From: Ignavibacteriaceae bacterium
Lineage (GTDB): Bacteria; Bacteroidota; Ignavibacteria; Ignavibacteriales; Ignavibacteriaceae
NCBI GenBank assembly: GCA_031292455.1
Contig: JARLHC010000075.1
Location: 18,157 to 82,156, forward strand
Direction: 5' to 3'
DNA length: 64,000 nt
Shown: one piece after another, positions 25,633 to 33,201 of the stretch
Layout of the letters: each line of letters starts with the position of its first letter
Numbering within the stretch: the first letter of the stretch is position 1
Position numbers and translations under genes: made by a program
The notes under the pieces: generated by a model
Told to the model about the DNA's origin: nothing
Database searches by the model: none
What the model saw: only the letters and a program-made list of their open reading frames with translations

Positions 25633-25706
25633 GCGCCCATAGCTCAATTGGATAGAGCAACAGCCTTCTAAGCTGTAGGTTAGTGGTTCGAGTCCACTTG
25701 GGCGTA
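25633..25706 (+). tRNA. tRNA-Arg(TCT)
   Basis: The acceptor arms GCGCCCA and TGGGCGT pair with one G-T at the first position. The anticodon loop CTTCTAA has anticodon TCT, and the T loop is TTCGAGTC. CCA is not encoded. Confidence 0.94.
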
Positions 25707-25737
25707 CGCTTTTTTAGAGCGGGAGCTCTTATAAATG

Positions 25738-25811
25738 GTGAGCGTAGCTCAGTTGGTTAGAGCACCAGGTTGTGGCCCTGGGGGTCGTGGGTTCAACTCC
25801 CATCGCTCACC
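25738..25811 (+). tRNA. tRNA-His(GTG)
   Basis: The acceptor arms GTGAGCG and CGCTCAC pair fully; an extra G at 25737 can pair with discriminator C at 25811, as expected for tRNA-His. The anticodon loop TTGTGGC has GTG. CCA follows at 25812-25814, so here it is encoded. Confidence 0.95.
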
Positions 25812-25844
25812 CCATTTGTTCTTTTCTTAATATATTGTCCTTTT

Positions 25845-25916
25845 GGCCCCATCGTCTAGTGGTTAGGACATAGCCCTTTCACGGCTGTAACAGCGGTTCA
25901 AATCCGCTTGGGGTCA
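25845..25916 (+). tRNA. tRNA-Glu(TTC)
   Basis: The acceptor arms GGCCCCA and TGGGGTC pair with one G-T. The anticodon loop CTTTCAC has TTC, and the T loop is TTCAAATC. CCA is not encoded. It is the last tRNA of the cluster. Confidence 0.94.
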
Positions 25917-25921
25917 CTCTT

Positions 25922-25958
25922 AACCTTCATGGTTGTAAAATTATGAGGGTTTTTCTTT
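25922..25958 (+). terminator. Terminator of the tRNA cluster
   Basis: AACCTTCAT (25922-25930) and ATGAGGGTT (25943-25951) pair over nine positions with one G-T, followed by a T-rich run. It lies just after tRNA-Glu, so the four tRNAs are probably one transcript. Confidence 0.7.
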
Positions 25959-26093
25959 CCCCTTATTGAGCTTGAGTTCGCTTCTTATTTGATTTGTATT
26001 CCCCGGCCTTAAATAAAATGCGTTTAGAAAATTTGCGTAATGAAGTGAAGAGCAATAAATAGTCTCAACGAAGTTAGTTCGTTTCCCGTTTTG

Positions 26094-27812
26094 TTACTTT
26101 AACAAAATCATCTTCTTTGTCTCGGTAAAACTTCCCGCTTGAATCCTGTAATAATAAACCCCGCTTGGAATATTACCTGCATTCCATGTTAATTCATAAC
26201 TGCCCGTTGGCTTCTCTTCATTAATTAACGTTGCAATTTCATTTCCTATTATGTCATAAACTTTAACTGTAACATGCCCCATGCTGCTTAAGGTATAACG
26301 TATCTTTGTGTTAGGATTAAATGGATTCGGGTAATTCTGATCTAATGAGTATATCTCTGGTAATGTATTCACTACAACACTGACCACATCGGAATATTTA
26401 AATTTTCCGTCATTGTCTATCATTTTAAGCCGGTAGGAATATTTTCCTTTTGATTTAGAAGAATTATCAATAAAAGAATATGCTTTGGTAGAATTCGAGT
26501 TCCCTGAACCTTGTACTGAACCTATCCTCTCCCACGATTTATTCTCCTGCATCCTTTCAATTACAAACTGGTTATTGTTTATTTCCGTTGAAGTAGACCA
26601 GCTTAACTTAATCCCTTTGTCTGCTATAGTAGCAGTAAAAGTAGTCAACTCTACTGGTAATGGAATATCTGCCTTATTCAGAATTAATAGACCACTGTTA
26701 GGAATTACATACGTCCTTATAATATTATCACTCCCCGATATAAAAGTATATGCAGTATCTTTGTTTGTACCCTGGTCAATTATTGCCGCCTTCCAGTCAG
26801 GCGGAACAGTAACATCAATGGTTAATGGATAATTATATATCGGGTTAGTCAGAGTATCTGTAACATTTAGCTTTACAATGGTTGAAGTCTGCATTAAAAT
26901 ATCATACTGAAAACTTTCCCTCTCCTTCATATACTTTGTAATATTTCCTATAGTTTCTATCCATACATCATTACTGTCGGATCTTTGTTTTAACCATTGG
27001 CAAACTGATGTCAGCCATTCTGTCGTCATTGGATACCATGCCCCCTGCTGAAGCATATAGGGCAATAAGGAAAAGGGAACTACCTCATGCGCCTCAAGCA
27101 TTCCCCATCTTCCGGTTGTTATTGCATTTTGCATGTAGTTCTCAAAATCAACTAACTCATCATGATCAGCTTGAACTGAGTTTCTCGGCAAATTGAAATA
27201 TTCTTCATAAGCGCCTATTGTATAAAACTGTGTGCCCGTTAAAGATGAATCGATCGGAATACTCCCACCTGACCTTCCCGATTCATAAAACAATTGAGTA
27301 TTACTTGTTACTGTTGAATCATATGCTAACGAAGGATATGCAAATGATATACATTTCTGATTTGATATTTTCCCCTCTATTATCTTTTTTGATTGGTAAA
27401 GTTCGTATAATAACGTACCCGCTGTTAATGTATCTCCCGTCTGTATTGTCGTAAGATCAACATGATCTACTGTATGAGATCCAATCTCATGACCGTCAAG
27501 CCCCATCGACTCGAATTGCTTCCATGTACCGTAATCCTCAATCCCTGGTAAATCTTCAGTTAATAAACTGGTTACAATAAAAAACGTCCCCTTAAATTTG
27601 AATGAATCTAAAAGAGGCGCTGCATAAGTATATTGCGACATGCAGCCATCATCAAATGTGAAAGTAAAAGCAGATTTTCTCCCGTCAGCCCATTTCTTTA
27701 CAGTAGTTTGTCCGTATTCCCAATCCGTGGTGGAACCCGTAACACCAAAATAAAATAAAAAAATTAGAACTGCCGTCGGAATCTTTACTTTTAGATTCGT
27801 AGAGTTACCCAT
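26094..27812 (-). CDS. T9SS-secreted polysaccharide deacetylase (CE4/NodB)
   Basis: The 572-residue protein has an N-terminal signal segment (IPTAVLIFLFYFGVTG), a NodB deacetylase domain (about residues 35-290) with TFTFDDG (metal and catalytic Asp) and HEIGSHTVDHVDL (His ligands), then a FN3-like beta domain (LPVELTTFTATIADKGIKLS). The C-terminal type A sorting domain begins QNYPNPFNPNTKIRYTL. It should be secreted by T9SS and remove acetyl groups from an extracellular polysaccharide; the substrate is unknown. It is monocistronic, downstream of the tRNAs on the other strand. Confidence 0.92.
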   Translation of the reverse strand: MGNSTNLKVKIPTAVLIFLFYFGVTGSTTDWEYGQTTVKKWADGRKSAFTFTFDDGCMSQYTYAAPLLDSFKFKGTFFIVTSLLTEDLPGIEDYGTWKQFESMGLDGHEIGSHTVDHVDLTTIQTGDTLTAGTLLYELYQSKKIIEGKISNQKCISFAYPSLAYDSTVTSNTQLFYESGRSGGSIPIDSSLTGTQFYTIGAYEEYFNLPRNSVQADHDELVDFENYMQNAITTGRWGMLEAHEVVPFSLLPYMLQQGAWYPMTTEWLTSVCQWLKQRSDSNDVWIETIGNITKYMKERESFQYDILMQTSTIVKLNVTDTLTNPIYNYPLTIDVTVPPDWKAAIIDQGTNKDTAYTFISGSDNIIRTYVIPNSGLLILNKADIPLPVELTTFTATIADKGIKLSWSTSTEINNNQFVIERMQENKSWERIGSVQGSGNSNSTKAYSFIDNSSKSKGKYSYRLKMIDNDGKFKYSDVVSVVVNTLPEIYSLDQNYPNPFNPNTKIRYTLSSMGHVTVKVYDIIGNEIATLINEEKPTGSYELTWNAGNIPSGVYYYRIQAGSFTETKKMILLK

Positions 27813-28019
27813 TAACTATTTCCATTACGTGTCCATAAATTAGTCAATAATTCAATTATGATACAGCTTGCTATCATAAAGAATTGAATAAATCAATTAA
27901 ACACTTAAATTTAATTAATATCAGTTTTATGCCGCAAATCATATGCCACTTTTATTGCTCCCTTTTTCACAAAATTTCAGCTCTATTTTTATTAGTTATC
28001 TCTATTAATATTGGAATCA

Positions 28020-28290
28020 ATGAAAAACCTGAATTATCTGGCACCTGATCCCGGAATAATTACAAAAAAAGAAATCAATGCTCCTCAGAAAATGGTTTTT
28101 AAAGCATGGAATAACCCGGATATCCTTATAAATTGGTGGGGTCCACAGGGGCAATTCTATTACCATCCCTGAGTTTTACCTCAAACCCGGTGGTACATGA
28201 ACCTTCCATATGCATGAGCCTGAAAAACCGGGATACCTTATCGGATGCGTTTTTCTCAATATTATTGAACCGGAACTTATCTCCCCCTTA
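28020..28290 (+). pseudogene. Decayed AHSA1/SRPBCC-domain gene
   Basis: From the ATG at 28020 a frame of 50 codons reads ITKKEINAPQKMVFKAWNNP and then NWWGPQG, the N-terminal hallmark of AHSA1-like START-fold proteins, and stops at 28170. Family similarity resumes in another frame at about 28171 (EFYLKPGGT), is broken by a TGA at 28198 where the family usually has Trp, and continues with TFHMHEPEKPGYLIG and IIEPELI to about 28290. After that nothing recognisable remains. At least one frameshift and one nonsense change make this a dead gene; the normal length is about 150 residues. Confidence 0.75.
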
Positions 28291-28615
28291 AAATTCCCCC
28301 GAATTAAGATGATTATCTCTATACTGTCATTGGCTCTTCATACCCACAGAATACCCGCAGAATACCCACAGATACTATTTTTCCCCCTAAAATCATCACT
28401 TTCTCCTTTACCCAACGTCGTTTACATAGCAGTTAGTCTGGATGGGGTTTATCGCCGGAAAAGATTGTAGCTTGGATTGGATTTATGAATTCCCTAATCC
28501 TGAATGTAGCGATTGTGGCTTTCAAAATTCCCTTAAAGCAGAAATTCTTTTTTTTCAGTTATCTTCAGCTTTAAGGGAACTATACGATCATTTCTCAGAT
28601 CAGTTATTTCCCCTT
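28291..28615. other. Non-coding remnant region
   Basis: No supported gene is visible in these 325 bases. They hold a short direct repeat (AGAATACCCGCAGAATACCCACAG, given here in two parts: AGAATACCCGC and AGAATACCCAC around 28350-28372) and short frames without similarity. This is probably the eroded 3' part of the AHSA1 gene plus spacer. Confidence 0.4.
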
Positions 28616-29137
28616 TTATTTATCATCCATATCACTCTTTGGCTTGGCACCTGCCTGGTTCATTGACATTGGATTAACATCTGAATTCCAGATTTCTGTT
28701 TTAATCTTTAAACTGCCGTCACTTTGCTTCTGCCATATATTTACATATTTCCCCTTATCAGTCATGGGTGTCGTCTGATTCGGCATGTTAAAGCTTAATT
28801 CGTAAGTGCCAATCTCGCAGATTATATCATTGTTTCCGTATACGTCCGTTGGCGTAGTTGTGAAACTATTATACGTGGTACCCATATCCATCTTCTTATC
28901 GCTCTCTAATATTGCATCCTTTCCTCTAACCATCGGAGCATAACTTGGTAATGATATCGCATCATCTGTAAAATAATTATTCATCGTAGTATAATCCTTG
29001 GAAATAAATGCTTTATCATAGTCCTTATTCATGTTTTCAATCTTTGCCCGTACATCGGACATATCATTGTTCTGCGCCAATACATTCATTGCAATCAACA
29101 GAACAAAACACATCATCATTCCAAATCTTGTTCTCAT
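28616..29137 (-). CDS. Exported SnoaL/DUF4440-like (NTF2-fold) protein
   Basis: The 173-residue protein has a signal peptide (MMMCFVLLIAMNVLAQ). The mature part has the NTF2-fold DUF4440 pattern: a helix ending YDKAFISKDYTTMNNYFTDD, then AISLPSYAPMVRGKDAI, and strands GTYELSF and GKYVNIWQKQSDGSLKIKTE. The tail is low-complexity (NQAGAKPKSDMDDK). AAGGAG precedes the ATG. Such proteins bind small ligands or act as enzymes, but the role here is unknown. Confidence 0.88.
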   Translation of the reverse strand: MRTRFGMMMCFVLLIAMNVLAQNNDMSDVRAKIENMNKDYDKAFISKDYTTMNNYFTDDAISLPSYAPMVRGKDAILESDKKMDMGTTYNSFTTTPTDVYGNNDIICEIGTYELSFNMPNQTTPMTDKGKYVNIWQKQSDGSLKIKTEIWNSDVNPMSMNQAGAKPKSDMDDK

Positions 29138-29370
29138 ATTTCAACTCCTTTATTACTTTTACTTATTATACACTTTTAATTTATTTAGAAATTTTTATTT
29201 CTTCCGTTGTAAGTGTCACAGTACAACTTAAATAGTCCGGCCGGTTTTAACGACTAACATCACTCCATTATCTTGCTGTTTATATTCTCAATTCCTCTGC
29301 TTATTTATTGAAATTATCTGTAATTAACATTAATTTGCATCTACCTTAACACCCATGACTGGAGTCAACA

Positions 29371-30114
29371 GTGAATTACATCAGGTTTTTTTTCTATTCC
29401 GCAGTTGTATCTCTAATGATTTTAACATCTTGTAAAAAAGGGGATCCTGGTCCCGCTGGTCCTCTCCTTTCAGGTAATCTGAGTGGTTTTTGTTATATAA
29501 CTGATTCCCATGGTAATATCTCAAAAGATAACAGCGGAATTGTTGTTACCGCAGAAGGTTCTGGTATTGTCGATACAACCTCTTCTGATGGTCACTTTAT
29601 CCTTTCTCGGTTATCTTCTGGAACATATACCATCTCGTTTTCTAAATCTGGATATTCTACAAATAAATATCCTGGATTCCAGTTTGTAGGTGGCGGTCAG
29701 GCTTTCTTGGGATATATGTCTGTTTTCCCTTTCCCCGATTTTACTGTTTCACATATATCGGCAGCTATAACAAATGATAGTGTATTATCTATTCAGGGAA
29801 CATTATCTGACTCAAGCTCCGATAATAGATACGTTCTGTTGTTTTGGGGAACTTCTCCCAAGGTTTCTTCCGATCCTAAAAATTATTTGTTTTGTAATAC
29901 GCTCTTCCTCTATAATCAGTCTGTAACATTTTCAGAACAATGGAGTACTAATATTTTTTACGATAGGGGATTCGTAAAAGGTCAGACAATGTATATGGTT
30001 GCCTATTCTCTTTCAAATTCTTCCGGCAGCTATCTCGATTTAACAACAGGAAGATATTATTATTCCGGTATTAGCCAGGTTTCCTCTAATGTCGTAAGTG
30101 TTCTCATACCCTAA
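29371..30114 (+). CDS. Lipoprotein with carboxypeptidase-regulatory-like domain
   Basis: The 247-residue protein starts at GTG 29371 with GGAG six bases upstream. Lipobox MILTSC is followed by KKGDPGPAGP, a short collagen-like run. A CarboxypepD_reg-like beta domain follows (about residues 38-110, ISKDNSGIVVTAEGSGIVDT and SGTYTISFSKSGYST), then an unassigned C-terminal half. It is probably at the outer membrane. The same regulatory-like fold begins the lipoprotein paralogs downstream, but the C-terminal halves differ. Confidence 0.82.
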   Translation: MNYIRFFFYSAVVSLMILTSCKKGDPGPAGPLLSGNLSGFCYITDSHGNISKDNSGIVVTAEGSGIVDTTSSDGHFILSRLSSGTYTISFSKSGYSTNKYPGFQFVGGGQAFLGYMSVFPFPDFTVSHISAAITNDSVLSIQGTLSDSSSDNRYVLLFWGTSPKVSSDPKNYLFCNTLFLYNQSVTFSEQWSTNIFYDRGFVKGQTMYMVAYSLSNSSGSYLDLTTGRYYYSGISQVSSNVVSVLIP

Positions 30115-30251
30115 TAATTTTTGTAAAATGACTATTAAAGTAAATGTTAATAAAAAGAATATTCATTTTAACTATGGAACACTTTTTAGTATATTTTTTT
30201 CTAAATAACCTGCAAATCCTTTAATTTTAAGGAGATAACTGAATTTGGAAT

Positions 30252-30280
30252 AGTACTAATTTGTTAATAATTTGTATATT
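30252..30280 (+). promoter_or_regulatory. Upstream copy of the lipoprotein promoter motif
   Basis: AGTACT (30252-30257), a 17-base spacer and TATATT (30275-30280). The block TAGTACTAA, GTTAA, TGTATATTA is shared with the copy 53 bases downstream, so the two form tandem promoters or operators. Confidence 0.5.
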
Positions 30281-30304
30281 ACTAATACACATTATGATTT
30301 TTAT

Positions 30305-30333
30305 AGTACTAAATCGTTAAAAATGTGTATATT
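30305..30333 (+). promoter_or_regulatory. Lipoprotein promoter motif, copy ahead of paralog 1
   Basis: AGTACT (30305-30310), 17-base spacer, TATATT (30328-30333), within TAGTACTAAA and AATGTGTATATTA. The same layout precedes the paralogs at 31784 and 38357. AGTACT is not a normal -35, so an activator or alternative sigma factor is implied. Confidence 0.55.
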
Positions 30334-30372
30334 ATATCAACACACAATAATTTTTTATTGGAGGGCAAAGTT

Positions 30373-31467
30373 TTGAAATATTTCATTTTGGTTTCTTTGT
30401 CTCTTTTTTTCTTCCTATATGGATGCATGCAAAATCCTCCCGTCGTTAAGGATGGGAATGGTACTCTGGAACTAAAAGCAGTCTGGAATAAATCTCTTGA
30501 TACCATTCCGGATCTTGCTCCTCTGCAGAATGCAAAAGTAATCGTCAGTTCTCAATATGGAATTCAGGTTTATTATACTGGATCGGATGGCTATTTAAGA
30601 TTGTCTCACCTTCCTGCTGCAAGTTATAATATCGCTGTTAAAGGAGCCCATCCTAATGATCCCACCATTATTCTCGTCGCCTCTAATAGGGGTCTTAATA
30701 TTGGCTCTGGTCAAACCTGCACATACACCGATACTGCCAAACCTGTTTCAAATTCTGGCATCGCAATAAATGAAATTTATTGTGCCGGACCAGTTAATAA
30801 TATCTTTTATGTGTACGACCTCTTTTTAGAATTATATAATTCAAGTGATAGTGTTAAATATCTTGATGGTATGATGGTTATGAGGGTCTCTGGTACTAAT
30901 AATGGAACTTATGGTCAAGGCGCTGATTGGTACCACACTGGAGTTATGCAGGGTGCTACTTATGCCTATAAATTCCCTGGAAGACCAGGAGAAAAAAACT
31001 ATCCTTTTAATCCAAAACAGTTCCTCGTCCTGGCTGGTGATGCTGTCGATCATAGAAAAGCTGTTGCTACAAGTATCGATCTTTCTCATGCCGATTGGGA
31101 ATTTTATAACCAGTATATGGCTGCAGATATTGATAATCCCAACGTTCCCAACCTTATTAATTTGCGGTCTGATAATACAAGTAAATTCTTGATTAATATG
31201 GTAAGCGATGTTGTCGCGCTCTCCTCTGGTGTCGATTCGGTATGGACAGATGGCATTGATATCAACACTGTAATTGATGCTGTTCAATATACTAACAATC
31301 CTGCTGTTCATTTAAAAACTATTGACGATCGTTTGGATAGAGGACAGGCCCCTTGCCCTCCAAGATATAGCGGTCAATCAATACAAAGAAGAGAACCTGG
31401 AATGGATACAAATGACGGCGGCCTCGATTGGGAGATTATCCCTCGCCCTACACCCGGTTGGCAATAA
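30373..31467 (+). CDS. DUF4876-like outer-membrane lipoprotein, paralog 1
   Basis: The protein of about 364 residues starts at TTG 30373, with GGAGGG upstream; earlier in-frame ATG codons lie in the promoter. Lipobox is FLYGC, followed by MQNPPVV. Residues about 30-115 form a carboxypeptidase-regulatory-like beta domain (LQNAKVIVSSQYGIQVYYTG), then a lamin-tail-like part (IAINEIYCAGPVNNIFYVYD, LELYNSSDSVKYLDG), and a C-terminal block ending SIQRREPGMDTNDGGLDWE. This resembles the Bacteroidota family DUF4876. Two close paralogs follow at 31784 and 38357. Function unknown; probably surface or periplasmic ligand binding. Confidence 0.85.
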   Translation: MKYFILVSLSLFFFLYGCMQNPPVVKDGNGTLELKAVWNKSLDTIPDLAPLQNAKVIVSSQYGIQVYYTGSDGYLRLSHLPAASYNIAVKGAHPNDPTIILVASNRGLNIGSGQTCTYTDTAKPVSNSGIAINEIYCAGPVNNIFYVYDLFLELYNSSDSVKYLDGMMVMRVSGTNNGTYGQGADWYHTGVMQGATYAYKFPGRPGEKNYPFNPKQFLVLAGDAVDHRKAVATSIDLSHADWEFYNQYMAADIDNPNVPNLINLRSDNTSKFLINMVSDVVALSSGVDSVWTDGIDINTVIDAVQYTNNPAVHLKTIDDRLDRGQAPCPPRYSGQSIQRREPGMDTNDGGLDWEIIPRPTPGWQ

Positions 31468-31479
31468 CCTATATTTAAA

Positions 31480-31519
31480 TTAACGTCGGCATTTAACTCG
31501 TTTTATATGCCGGCGTTAA
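31480..31519. terminator. Hairpin after lipoprotein paralog 1
   Basis: TTAACGTCGGCAT (31480-31492) pairs with ATGCCGGCGTTAA (31507-31519) over 13 positions with one G-T. A T-run is weak (TTACTCTT). It is repeated after paralog 2. Confidence 0.55.
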
Positions 31520-31654
31520 TTACTCTTCATAGTAAAATTTACCGTACTCTTTATGATTCATTATTAATGCACTTGCATACGATTCGTCTTTCGGCTATAC
31601 CAATTCTCTTCGAAATGTTGATTTAAAATGTGCTAGCGTTTCTTCATTAAACAT
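31520..31654 (-). pseudogene. Short decayed gene fragment, possibly FAD-oxidase N-terminus
   Basis: On the minus strand an AGGAG site precedes ATG 31654 and a 45-codon frame reads MFNEETLAHFKSTFRRELV, then an in-frame TAG, then PKDESYASALIMNHKEYGKF and a stop. The order REL(V)-P-x-D-E-x-Y vaguely recalls the start of FAD-linked oxidases, but this is weak. A further eroded copy of its 3' half follows paralog 2 (about 32928-32975). It is either a relic or chance. Confidence 0.3.
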
Positions 31655-31723
31655 GTTATAACTCCTTCTCCTATCAATAACCTGCAAATTCTTTTATTCT
31701 AGAGGTATAATTCGGGTTCTAAT

Positions 31724-31752
31724 AGTACTAAAATGCTAAATATGTGTATATT
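31724..31752 (+). promoter_or_regulatory. Lipoprotein promoter motif, copy ahead of paralog 2
   Basis: AGTACT (31724-31729), 17-base spacer and TATATT (31747-31752), within TAGTACTAAA and ATGTGTATATTA. Same design as at 30305. Confidence 0.55.
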
Positions 31753-31783
31753 AATTAATAATGTTATTTTGGAGGGCAAAGTT

Positions 31784-32878
31784 TTGAAATATTTCATTCT
31801 GGTTTCTTTGTCTCTATCTTTCTTCTTTTATGGATGCATGCAAAATCCCCCCGTTGTTAAGGATGGGAATGGTACCCTGGAACTAAAAGCTGTGTGGAAT
31901 AAATCCCTTGATACTATTCCGGACCTAACCCCTCTGCAAAATGCAAAGGTAATACTGAGCTCCCAATATGGAATGCAGATTTATTATACTGGATCGGATG
32001 GCTATTTAAGATTGTCTCACCTTCCTGCTGCTAACTATAATATTGCGGTTAGAGGAACCCATCCTGATGATCCAACCATTATTCTCGTCGCCTCTAATAG
32101 GGGTCTTAATATTGGTTCTGGTCAAACCTGCACATATACCGATACTGCCAAACCTGTTTCAAATTCTGGTATCGCAATAAATGAAATTTATTGCTCCGGA
32201 CCTGTTAATAATATCTTCTATATGTATGACCTCTTTATCGAATTATATAATTCAAGTGATAGTGTTAAATATCTTGATGGTATGATGATTATGAGGGTCT
32301 CTGGAACTAATAATGGAACTTTTGGGCCAGGTGCTGATTGGTACCACACTGGAGTAATGCAGGGCGTTACTTATGCCTATAAATTTCCCGGAAGACCAGG
32401 AGAAAAAAACTATCCCTTTAATCCAAAACAGTTCCTCGTCCTGGCTGGTGATGCTGTCGATCATAGAAAAGCTGTTGCTACTAGTATCGATCTTACTCAT
32501 GCCGATTGGGAATTTTATAACCAGTATATGGCTGCAGATATTGATAACCCCAACGTCCCTAACCTTATTAATTTGCGGTCTGATAATACAAGTAAATTCT
32601 TGATTAATTTAACGGTCGATATTGTAGCTCTTTCTTCAGGTGTCGATTCGGTATGGACAGATGGGATCGATATAAGCAATATTATCGATGCCGTTGAATA
32701 TACTGGTAGTCCTGCTACTCATGTAAAAACTCTTGACGACCGGATAGATAGAGGTCAGTTCCAATCTCCTCCAAGATATAGCGGTCAGTCTATGCAGCGA
32801 AGAGAACCTGGAATGGATACAAATGACGGTAGCCTCGATTGGGAGATCATCCCTCATCCTACCCCCGGTTGGCAATAA
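31784..32878 (+). CDS. DUF4876-like outer-membrane lipoprotein, paralog 2
   Basis: The protein of about 364 residues is nearly identical to paralog 1 and starts at the equivalent TTG (31784) behind the same GGAGGG. Lipobox FFYGC. Differences cluster in the C-terminal third (for example LTVDIVALSSGVDSVWTDG versus MVSDVVALSSG, and RGQFQSPPRYSG versus RGQAPCPPRYSG). Coding is intact, so it is an active copy or a very recent duplicate. It has its own promoter motif and 3' hairpin and is therefore an independent transcription unit. Confidence 0.85.
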   Translation: MKYFILVSLSLSFFFYGCMQNPPVVKDGNGTLELKAVWNKSLDTIPDLTPLQNAKVILSSQYGMQIYYTGSDGYLRLSHLPAANYNIAVRGTHPDDPTIILVASNRGLNIGSGQTCTYTDTAKPVSNSGIAINEIYCSGPVNNIFYMYDLFIELYNSSDSVKYLDGMMIMRVSGTNNGTFGPGADWYHTGVMQGVTYAYKFPGRPGEKNYPFNPKQFLVLAGDAVDHRKAVATSIDLTHADWEFYNQYMAADIDNPNVPNLINLRSDNTSKFLINLTVDIVALSSGVDSVWTDGIDISNIIDAVEYTGSPATHVKTLDDRIDRGQFQSPPRYSGQSMQRREPGMDTNDGSLDWEIIPHPTPGWQ

Positions 32879-32890
32879 CCAAAATTTACA

Positions 32891-32927
32891 TTAACGTCGG
32901 CATTTAACTTGTTTATATGCCGGCGTT
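32891..32927. terminator. Hairpin after lipoprotein paralog 2
   Basis: TTAACGTCGGCAT (32891-32903) and ATGCCGGCGTT (32917-32927) repeat the hairpin seen after paralog 1. Confidence 0.55.
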
Positions 32928-33201
32928 CATTATTCTTTAAGTAAAATTTCCACGTACTCCTAATGACTTATGCATTTAACATTTTCCCCCGTTACAACTA
33001 AAATGTTTTAGATTGGTAAAAACTTTATTTATTTTACTTTCGAAAAAAGTTAGTCTTAACTTCTATACAATTTTCAAGAATAATAAATTTAATAAGGGAA
33101 TTATTTATTATCCTGAATAAATTGAATTGATCAGTTTCCCCTTCAGGGAAATTAATATAGTGTGGGTTATATAATCCATGTAAAATTTATTGGAGGATCT
33201 T
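32928..33201. other. AT-rich spacer before hybrid kinase
   Basis: These 274 bases hold no supported gene. The first 50 are a degenerated copy of the minus-strand fragment at 31520-31570. The rest is AT-rich with no AGTACT promoter motif; the kinase ribosome binding site GGAGG is at 33192-33196. Confidence 0.4.

Larger units (their letters stand above)
30207..32927 (+). repeat. Tandem duplication of a 1.4-kb promoter-gene-hairpin unit
   Basis: Unit 1 (about 30207-31519) and unit 2 (31679-32927) share AACCTGCAAAT at the left end, the AGTACT promoter, GGAGGGCAAAGTT plus TTG start, the lipoprotein and a 3' hairpin. Equivalent gene points are 1411 bases apart. Unit 1 has an additional 53-base tandem copy of the promoter motif. 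Confidence 0.75.

Noticed and set aside
28340..28375. Start of a CRISPR-like or tandem repeat array
   Set aside because: Only two short copies of AGAATACCC are present, without spacers.
30325..30372. ATG starts upstream of the lipoprotein TTG
   Set aside because: These lie inside the promoter region and would destroy the lipoprotein signal peptide; all three paralogs share the TTG behind a ribosome binding site.
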